Source: Pseudomonadota bacterium (GTDB lineage: Bacteria > Pseudomonadota > Alphaproteobacteria > Rhodobacterales > Rhodobacteraceae). Taken from it: a stretch of 48,481 nt of DNA. Position numbers and translations under genes: made by a program. Within the stretch, counting starts at the first letter, position 1; the number at the start of each line of letters is the position of its first letter. The notes beneath the pieces were generated by a model, which worked only from the letters and a program-made list of their open reading frames with translations, was not told the origin of the DNA and ran no database searches. The stretch is taken from contig JAJZVD010000027.1 of NCBI GenBank assembly GCA_021845805.1, positions 1-48,481 of the forward strand, in the 5' to 3' direction. Positions 41,447-48,481 of the stretch are shown here, one piece after another.

Positions 41447-42319
41447 ATGGCCACACAGCATTCGCGTTCCGCCGCGCGCCTGATGATTTCGCCCGCCGTG
41501 CTTCTGCTGCTGGGCTGGATGATCGTGCCGCTGGCGATGACGGTGTGGTTTTCGTTCCTGAACTACAACCTGCTCCAGCCGGGGCCGCGCACCTTCGCGG
41601 GCTTCAGCAACTATTACTACTTCCTGACCGATCCCGCCTTCTTCACCGCGATCTGGAACACGCTGGTGCTGGTGCTGGGCGTGCTGGCCATCACGACCGT
41701 GGGGGGCGTCCTTCTGGCGCTGCTGCTCGATCAGCCGATGTGGGGGCAGGGCATCGTCCGCATCCTGGTGATCGCGCCCTTCTTCGTGATGCCCACCGTG
41801 TCGGCGCTGGTCTGGAAGAACATGTTCATGAACCCCGTCAACGGCATCTTTGCCTGGATCGCAGAGGCGCTGGGGCTGCAACCGTTCGACTTCCTGTCGC
41901 AGGCGCCGCTGTTCTCGATCATCCTGATCGTGGCCTGGCAATGGCTGCCCTTCGCCACACTGATCCTGCTGACCGCGCTGCAATCGCTTGACAGCGAACA
42001 GATGGAGGCCGCCGAGATGGATGGCGCCTCGGCGCTGGCGCGGTTCGTCTACATCACCATCCCGCACCTGACCCGCTCGATCACCGTGGTCATCCTGATC
42101 CAGACCATCTTCCTGCTGGGCGTCTTCGCGGAAATTCTGGTCACCACCAACGGCGGGCCCGGCACGGCCTCGACCAACCTCACATACCTCGTCTACGGCC
42201 AGTCGCTCTTGCAATACGACGTGGGCGGCGGCTCTGCAGGCGGCATCGTGGCCGTCATCCTGGCCAACATCGTCGCGATCTTCCTGATGCGGATGATTGG
42301 CAAGAACCTGGAGAACTGA
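41447..42319 (+). CDS. smoF: polyol ABC transporter permease
   Basis: The 290-aa inner-membrane protein has six helices and the EAA loop (MEAAEMDGASALARFVYITIPHL) that docks on the ATPase. It is the MalF/UgpA-type half of the CUT1 importer. The start follows CCGAGGATTCCACC. It pairs with SmoG, 3 nt downstream. Confidence 0.93.
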   Translation: MATQHSRSAARLMISPAVLLLLGWMIVPLAMTVWFSFLNYNLLQPGPRTFAGFSNYYYFLTDPAFFTAIWNTLVLVLGVLAITTVGGVLLALLLDQPMWGQGIVRILVIAPFFVMPTVSALVWKNMFMNPVNGIFAWIAEALGLQPFDFLSQAPLFSIILIVAWQWLPFATLILLTALQSLDSEQMEAAEMDGASALARFVYITIPHLTRSITVVILIQTIFLLGVFAEILVTTNGGPGTASTNLTYLVYGQSLLQYDVGGGSAGGIVAVILANIVAIFLMRMIGKNLEN

Positions 42320-42322
42320 GCC

Positions 42323-43153
42323 ATGGCCCGCCGCGTCACTCCCGCCCGCAAGGCCACTGTCACCGCCGCCGCCTGGGCCCTGGGCCTGCTGATCTTCTTC
42401 CCGATCCTGTGGACGATCCTCACGTCGTTCAAGTCGGAAGGCGACGCGGTGGCGATCCCGCCAAAGTTCCTGTTCTTCCACTGGACGCTGGAAAACTACG
42501 CCGTCGTCAACCAGCGGTCGGATTACCTGCTGCACTTCTGGAACTCGGTCGTGATCTCGTTCGGCTCTACCTTCGCGGGCCTCCTGATCGCGATCCCGGC
42601 CGCCTGGGCCATGGCCTTCGTGCCGGGGCGCAAGACCAAGGACGTGCTGATGTGGATGCTGTCGACCAAGATGATGCCGTCGGTGGGTGTGCTGGTGCCG
42701 ATCTACCTGCTGTTCCGCAACACCGGGCTTCTGGATACCCGGATCGGCCTTGTCATCATCCTCACCCTGATCGACCTGCCGATCATCGTCTGGATGCTCT
42801 ACACCTACTTCAAGGAAATCCCGGGCGAGATCCTGGAAGCCGCGCGGATGGACGGCGCGGGGCTGCGCGACGAGATCATCCACGTCCTGACGCCGATGGC
42901 GGTGCCGGGCATCGCCTCGACCCTGCTTCTGAACGTCATCCTGGCCTGGAACGAGGCGTTCTGGACGCTGAACCTGACGGCCGCCAAGGCCGCGCCCCTC
43001 ACGGCCTTCATCGCCAGCTATTCCAGCCCCGAAGGCCTGTTCTACGCAAAGCTTTCGGCCGCCAGCACCATGGCGATCGCCCCGATCCTGATTCTCGGCT
43101 GGTTCAGCCAGAAGCAACTTGTCCGCGGCCTGACCTTCGGCGCCGTGAAGTAA
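42323..43153 (+). CDS. smoG: polyol ABC transporter permease
   Basis: The 276-aa MalG/UgpE-type permease shows six helices and the EAA motif ([26 protein letters not shown]). It forms a heterodimer with SmoF in the membrane. SmoK follows after 10 nt, with AAGGAG as its ribosome site. Confidence 0.93.
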   Translation: MARRVTPARKATVTAAAWALGLLIFFPILWTILTSFKSEGDAVAIPPKFLFFHWTLENYAVVNQRSDYLLHFWNSVVISFGSTFAGLLIAIPAAWAMAFVPGRKTKDVLMWMLSTKMMPSVGVLVPIYLLFRNTGLLDTRIGLVIILTLIDLPIIVWMLYTYFKEIPGEILEAARMDGAGLRDEIIHVLTPMAVPGIASTLLLNVILAWNEAFWTLNLTAAKAAPLTAFIASYSSPEGLFYAKLSAASTMAIAPILILGWFSQKQLVRGLTFGAVK

Positions 43154-43163
43154 GGAGACACCC

Positions 43164-44161
<998 letters not shown>

Positions 44162-44165
<4 letters not shown>

Positions 44166-44932
44166 GGCTCGCCGGAAAGACCGCCCTGATCACCGGCGCC
44201 GCCCGCGGCATCGGCCGCGCCTTCGCCGAAGCCTATGTGAAGGAAGGCGCCCGCGTCGCCATCGCCGACATCGACATCGCCCGCGCCCGCGCCACCGCAG
44301 CCGAGATCGGGCGCGCCGCGGTGGCGGTGGAACTGGACGTGACGCGGCAGGACAGCATCGACGCAGCCATATCCGAGACCGTCGCCGCGCTTGGCCGGAT
44401 CGACATCCTGATCAACAACGCGGCCATCTTCACCGCCGCGCCGCTGGTCGAGATCGATCGCAAGGATTACGAGCGCGTCTTTTCGATCAATGTCGCAGGT
44501 ACGCTTTTCGTGATGCAGGCGGTGGCGCGGCACATGATCGAACGCGGCGGCGGCGGCAGGATCATCAACATGGCCAGCCAGGCCGGACGACGTGGCGAGG
44601 CGCTGGTGGCGGTCTACTGCGCCAGCAAGGCCGCCGTCATCTCGCTGACCCAGTCGGCCGGGCTGAACCTGATCGCCCACGGCATCAACGTGAACGCCAT
44701 CGCGCCCGGCGTGGTGGATGGCGAACACTGGGACGGGGTCGATGCCTTCTTCGCCCGCTACGAAAAGAAGCCCCTTGGCCAGAAGAAGCGCGAGGTCGGC
44801 GCCGCCGTCCCCTTCGGGCGCATGGGAACCGCCGCCGACCTGACCGGCATGGCCATTTTCCTCGCCACCCCCGAGGCCGACTACATCGTCGCCCAGACGT
44901 TCAACGTCGATGGCGGCAACTGGATGAGCTGA
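44162..44932 (+). CDS. smoS: sorbitol dehydrogenase (L-iditol 2-dehydrogenase), SDR family
   Basis: The 256-aa short-chain dehydrogenase has the NAD motif [12 protein letters not shown], catalytic Ser (MASQAGRRG), and YCASK (Tyr and Lys). The C-terminal block [24 protein letters not shown] and VDGGNWMS closely resembles Rhodobacter sphaeroides SmoS as I remember it. It oxidises sorbitol to fructose and galactitol to tagatose with NAD+. Confidence 0.94.
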
Positions 44933-44963
44933 CCGGCAGCCGCCGCAGACAAGGACCAGACCC

Positions 44964-46439
44964 ATGAAACTCTCCACCGCGGCCCTTTCCGCCCTGCCCG
45001 CGGGCATCGCCCGCCCCGCCTATGACCGCAGCGCGCTGACCCCCGGGATCGTCCATATCGGGCTTGGCAACTTCCACCGCGCGCATCAGGCGGTCTACCT
45101 GGACGACCTTTTCAACCTGGGTGAAGGGCACGACTGGGCGCTGATCGGCGCGGGCGTCCGCCCCACCGACGCGCGGATGCGCGACCTGCTGGCGGCGCAG
45201 GACAACCTGACCACCGTGATCGAGCTGGACCCCGCAGGCAACCGCGCCCGCGTCACGGGCGCGATGATCGGCTTTGTGCCCGTCGAACCCGACAACGCCG
45301 CGCTGATCGCCCGGATGAGCGACCCCGCGATCCGCATCGTGTCACTGACGGTGACCGAGGGCGGCTATTACGTCGACCCGGCCACCGGCGTCTTCGACCC
45401 GGCGCACCCCGACATCGTGGCCGACGGCAAGACCCCCGCCCGCCCCGCCACCGCCTTCGGCGCCATCCTTGCGGCGCTGAAGGCCCGCCGCGCCGCGGGC
45501 ACCGCGCCCTTTACCGTCATGTCCTGCGACAACCTGCCGGGCAACGGCCATGTCACCCGCGACGCGGTGGTGGGTCTGGCCCGCCTGTCGGACCCGGCGC
45601 TGGCCGACTGGGTGGCCGCCCATGTCGCCTTCCCAAACGCGATGGTGGACCGCATCACCCCCGCCACCGGCCCACGCGAGATCGCGCTGGCGCGAAGCTT
45701 CGGGCTGGATGACGCGGCCCCGGTCACCTGCGAGCCGTTCCGGCAATGGGTGGTCGAGGATCACTTTCCCACCGGCCGCCCCGCGCTGGAAAAGGTGGGC
45801 GTGACCTTCACCGATCACGTCCACCTCTACGAGGCGATGAAGATCCGCATCCTGAACGGCGGCCACGCGATCATCGCCTATCCCTCGGGGCTGATGGACA
45901 TCGAACTGGTGCATGAAGGCATGGCCAACGACCTTGTCCGCGCCTTCCTGCGCAAGGTGGAACAGGACGAGATCATCCCCCATGTGCCGCCGGTGCCCGG
46001 CACCAGCCTGGCCGACTATTACGCACTGATCGAGCGGCGCTTCTCCAACCCCGAGATCGCCGACACCATCCGCCGCCTCTGCCTGGACGGGTCGAACCGG
46101 CAGCCGAAGTTCATCATCCCCTCGCTGCGCGACAACCTTGCGGCCGGAACCGTGCCGCTGGGGCTGATCCTCGAATCCGCGCTCTGGTGCCGCTACTGCG
46201 CGGGCACCACCGACTCGGGCGCCACGATCGCCCCGAACGATCCGAACTGGGAAACGCTGACCGCCACCGCCCGCCGCGCCAAGGCCGACCCGAACGCCTG
46301 GCTGGGCATGGCCGACATCTACGGCGAAACCGGCCGCGATCCCCGCGTCCAGCAGGTCTTTGCCCGCTGCCTCGACGCGCTCTGGACGCGGGGGACAAAG
46401 GCCGTGCTGACGGATTATGTGGCGGGCCGGGGAGTGTAA
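44964..46439 (+). CDS. mtlK: mannitol 2-dehydrogenase
   Basis: The 491-aa polyol-specific long-chain dehydrogenase oxidises mannitol to fructose, and arabitol to xylulose. Family features are GIVHIGLGNFHRAHQAVYLDDL at the N-terminus (NAD site) and the catalytic Lys/Asn/His region (HLYEAMKIRILNGGHAIIAYPSGL). It ends the smo operon, 31 nt after smoS. No xylulokinase or fructokinase gene follows in this window, so the keto-sugars must be phosphorylated by enzymes encoded elsewhere. Confidence 0.94.
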   Translation: MKLSTAALSALPAGIARPAYDRSALTPGIVHIGLGNFHRAHQAVYLDDLFNLGEGHDWALIGAGVRPTDARMRDLLAAQDNLTTVIELDPAGNRARVTGAMIGFVPVEPDNAALIARMSDPAIRIVSLTVTEGGYYVDPATGVFDPAHPDIVADGKTPARPATAFGAILAALKARRAAGTAPFTVMSCDNLPGNGHVTRDAVVGLARLSDPALADWVAAHVAFPNAMVDRITPATGPREIALARSFGLDDAAPVTCEPFRQWVVEDHFPTGRPALEKVGVTFTDHVHLYEAMKIRILNGGHAIIAYPSGLMDIELVHEGMANDLVRAFLRKVEQDEIIPHVPPVPGTSLADYYALIERRFSNPEIADTIRRLCLDGSNRQPKFIIPSLRDNLAAGTVPLGLILESALWCRYCAGTTDSGATIAPNDPNWETLTATARRAKADPNAWLGMADIYGETGRDPRVQQVFARCLDALWTRGTKAVLTDYVAGRGV

Positions 46440-46462
46440 GGGCGCGGGCCCCCGCTCTCCCC

Positions 46463-47113
46463 TCAACTCATCAGGTGGCGCAAGCCCTGCGTCACGTCGG
46501 TGCGCACCGCCAGCCGCAGGCCCGGCTCGTCGCCCGCCCGCAGCGCGGCCAGGATCATCCGGTGGTGCTGCGGCGGCTCGTTGCGGCGAAGGCGGCCGTA
46601 AAGCGCCCGCATCGTCGGGCCCAGTTGCAGCCACACCGTCTCGATGATCGCCAGCATCGCGGGCGCCTGTGCGCGCAGATAAAGGGTGCGGTGAAACTCG
46701 AGATTTGTGCGCACATAGCCCACCGCGTCCTGCTTCACCACCGCCTCGGCATTGGCGGCGTTGATCGTCTGCAACCGTTCGATCAGGGCAAAGTGCGCGC
46801 GCGGCAAGGCGCGGCTGGCCAGCTCCGGCTCCATCAGCGCACGGATCGAGGCCAGCTCCTCGATCCGCTCGTTCGACAGCTCGGGCGTGGACACCCGCCC
46901 CGAAGACGACATCGTCAGCGCCCCCTCCGCCGCCAGCCGCCAAACGGCCTCGCGCGCGGGGGTCATCGAGACGTTGAAGGCCCGCGCGATCCCCCGCAGC
47001 GTCAGCGGCTGGCCGGGGGCCAGTTCGCCATGCATCACCTGCACGCGCAGCGCGCGATAAACGCGGTCATGCGCGGCAGCCTGGGTGTCGGTGGGGCGGG
47101 GTTGCACCTGCAT
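46463..47113 (-). CDS. GntR-family regulator, FCD type
   Basis: The 216-aa protein has a winged HTH (VMHGELAPGQPLTLRGIARAFNVSMTPAREAVWRLAAEGAL) and an all-helical FCD domain with metal-site residues (NLEFHRTLYL; LGPTMRALYGRL; HHRMILAALRAGD). Its gene is convergent with mtlK and lies 30 nt downstream of the YgjP-like gene. Its ligand is unknown; linkage to the polyol operon is only by position. Confidence 0.9.
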   Translation of the reverse strand: MQVQPRPTDTQAAAHDRVYRALRVQVMHGELAPGQPLTLRGIARAFNVSMTPAREAVWRLAAEGALTMSSSGRVSTPELSNERIEELASIRALMEPELASRALPRAHFALIERLQTINAANAEAVVKQDAVGYVRTNLEFHRTLYLRAQAPAMLAIIETVWLQLGPTMRALYGRLRRNEPPQHHRMILAALRAGDEPGLRLAVRTDVTQGLRHLMS

Positions 47114-47120
47114 GGGTCGA

Positions 47121-47130
47121 TGTGATCACA
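47121..47130. promoter_or_regulatory. 10-bp perfect palindrome upstream of the gntR-type gene
   Basis: TGTGATCACA lies 8 nt before the regulator's start. It could be an autoregulatory operator of the GntR-type protein; it also resembles fused CRP half-sites. Short palindromes can arise by chance, so this is tentative. Confidence 0.35.
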
Positions 47131-47143
47131 AACCCCCGCCCCG

Positions 47144-47830
47144 TCAATCCCCGAAGCGGAAGCCGTGCAACTGTTGCCCCTGCCGCTTCAGCCAGGCCCG
47201 CGGCGCCGCATAGCCCGGCATCAGCCGCGCGACCACCGCCCAGAAGGCGGGCGAATGGTTCATCTCGGCCAGATGCGCGACCTCATGCGCGGCCACATAA
47301 TCCAGCACCTCGGGCGGCGCCATGACCAGCCGCCACGAAAACATCAGCGCCCCGTCGGGCGCGCAGCTTCCCCAGCGTGACCGCGTGTCGCGCAGCGTCA
47401 GCCTTGCATAGGGTCGCCCCAGCGCCGCCGCATGGGCATCGCAGGCCGCCGTCAGCCGCGCCCGCGCCAGAACCTTCAGATAGGCCCCTACCCGCGCCGC
47501 CACCTGTTCCGGATCGCCCGGCACCTCAAGTGCGCCGTCGACCAGCCGCGGCGCGCGGCCCGCGCCGGGCCGAATCGGCAGGGGCTGCCCCTCCACCGGA
47601 ACCACGGCACCGAACCCGACCGGCTGCGCCAGCGGCTGTTCCGCCAGCGCCGCGCGGATCCAGGCCTCTTTCTCGCGCGCGAAGGCCATCGCTTCTGCCT
47701 CGCGCATCCAGGCCGGCAGCGACAGCGTCACCCGACCGTCAAGCCGCGACACGCGCAGGGAAATCCGCCGCGCCCGCGGGGACCTGCGCAAGGTGATCTG
47801 GATTGCCGGAGAGCCGGAGAGAACCGCCAT
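47144..47830 (-). CDS. YgjP-like zinc metallopeptidase (DUF45)
   Basis: The 228-aa protein has the motif SRWGSCAPDGALMFSWRLVMAPPEVLDYVAAHEVAHLAEMNHSPAFWAVV, that is the HExxH zinc site plus a downstream His, as in the YgjP/WLM clan. The N-terminal part (RRSPRARRISLRVSRLDGRVTLSLP) is the usual YgjP start. Physiological substrates are not known. Confidence 0.88.
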   Translation of the reverse strand: MAVLSGSPAIQITLRRSPRARRISLRVSRLDGRVTLSLPAWMREAEAMAFAREKEAWIRAALAEQPLAQPVGFGAVVPVEGQPLPIRPGAGRAPRLVDGALEVPGDPEQVAARVGAYLKVLARARLTAACDAHAAALGRPYARLTLRDTRSRWGSCAPDGALMFSWRLVMAPPEVLDYVAAHEVAHLAEMNHSPAFWAVVARLMPGYAAPRAWLKRQGQQLHGFRFGD

Positions 47831-47895
47831 GTCGCCCTTTTGCCGCCCGATGAGCCTGCCCCATCCTAGCGGCGGATTCCGTTCGCCAAAAGGCT

Positions 47896-47924
47896 TTGAC
47901 AGGGGGCCGCCGTTGTGGCAAAGG
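47896..47924 (+). promoter_or_regulatory. candidate housekeeping promoter for the TIGR02300 gene
   Basis: A consensus -35 (TTGACA, 47896-47901) is followed after 17 nt by a weak -10 (CAAAGG, 47919-47924), about 40 nt upstream of the gene start. The -35 is strong; the -10 is poor. Confidence 0.4.
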
Positions 47925-47964
47925 CCCTCAATTCTGGACAGCGCAACATTGCAAGGGAGCTTCC

Positions 47965-48291
47965 ATGCCGAAACCCGAATGGGGCGTCAAGCGCATTTGC
48001 CCGACCACCGGCAAGCGCTTCTATGACCTCAACCGCAGCCCGATCGTCAGCCCCTACACCGGCGAAGTCGTCGACATCGAGACGTCGCGCCGCAAGGTGA
48101 TGACCGCGATGTCGCGCGCCGTGGCCGAGAAGGAAGACGATCTGCTGGTCGACGACATCGAGGGCGATGAAGACCTGATGACCCCGGTCGCCGCCGAGGA
48201 TGCGGATCTTGACGACGACCTGCTGGAAGACGACGAGGACGATACCGTCTCGCTCGACGACCTCGCCGACGTGCCCGGCGACGAGGAATGA
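47965..48291 (+). CDS. TIGR02300 family protein
   Basis: The 108-aa protein begins MPKPEWGVKRICPTTGKRFYDLNRSPIVSPYTGE, the signature of TIGR02300 (FYDLN-acid) proteins, and ends in a very acidic tail (DLDDDLLEDDEDD). The family is widespread in alphaproteobacteria, and its function is unknown. ATG 47965 has AAGGGAG upstream. A tRNA gene follows after the hairpin. Confidence 0.9.
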   Translation: MPKPEWGVKRICPTTGKRFYDLNRSPIVSPYTGEVVDIETSRRKVMTAMSRAVAEKEDDLLVDDIEGDEDLMTPVAAEDADLDDDLLEDDEDDTVSLDDLADVPGDEE

Positions 48292-48300
48292 ACTTCCCCC

Positions 48301-48331
48301 GGCGGGCGCGATTTTTTCGCTTGCGCCCGCC
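48301..48331 (+). terminator. hairpin after the TIGR02300 gene
   Basis: GGCGGGCGC (48301-48309) and GCGCCCGCC (48323-48331) form a perfect 9-bp stem. The T run (TTTTTT) is in the loop and not after the stem, so it is an imperfect terminator, possibly with a role as a 3' mRNA end. Confidence 0.5.
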
Positions 48332-48384
48332 ACCCGGCTCCCTTAAAGAGCCCGAGCGCACCCGGAAGGGAACGCAGACCCGGT

Positions 48385-48460
<76 letters not shown>

Positions 48461-48481
48461 ATTTCTAAAAATCGTTTAATT

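Overview
The window is chromosomal DNA from a high-GC alphaproteobacterium, most likely Rhodobacteraceae (Rhodobacter/Cereibacter/Gemmobacter/Tabrizicola-like). The reasons are the smoEFGK-smoS-mtlK polyol operon in the order described for Rhodobacter sphaeroides, DUF1523 and TIGR02300 proteins, a NikMQO/NikR nickel locus, dense ATGA-coupled operons and strongly GC-biased third codon positions. This taxonomic call is an inference from gene content; no database was searched.

Layout. 1-1715: end of an IclR regulator and a UgpC-type sugar ABC ATPase. 1717-4722: zinc uptake, with znuA divergent from zur-znuC-znuB around one Zur-box-like palindrome. 4719-5634: two small membrane proteins. 5762-8895: an M20 deacylase, an orphan family-5 solute-binding protein and a cupin. 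8882-10129: flavin monooxygenase. 10244-13538: nikM-nikQ-nikO and a divergent nikR, with a textbook NikR operator between them although NikR has lost three of four nickel ligands. 13630-18879: GlsB-like protein, creatinase, 2-hydroxyacid dehydrogenase, M29 aminopeptidase and DadA. 19010-20848: ilvD.

20946-34611 is a 13.7 kb integrated element, the most interesting part of the window. It lies between an elongator tRNA-Met gene (34600-34676) and an exact 12-nt copy of that tRNA's 3' end at 20946-20957. A large serine recombinase reads into the tRNA. Its contents are a PIN/HTH toxin-antitoxin pair, decayed phage tail and other remnants, a head-maturation protease with a nested scaffold start but no portal, capsid or terminase, a tightly coupled AlpA - PC4-like - replication-initiator operon with four unknown genes, an Rmf-domain protein and an XRE regulator. 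The replication gene carries an array of seven repeats in its linker, as lambda O does, which I read as the element's origin. The whole resembles a decayed prophage or a phage satellite.

34885-38103: b561-type cytochrome and MprF. 38299-46439: polyol catabolism (HAD phosphatase, SorC-type regulator, smoEFGK transporter, sorbitol and mannitol dehydrogenases), with tandem regulator palindromes before smoE and a terminator-like attenuator after it. 46463-48460: GntR regulator, YgjP-type metallopeptidase, TIGR02300 protein and tRNA-Ala(GGC).
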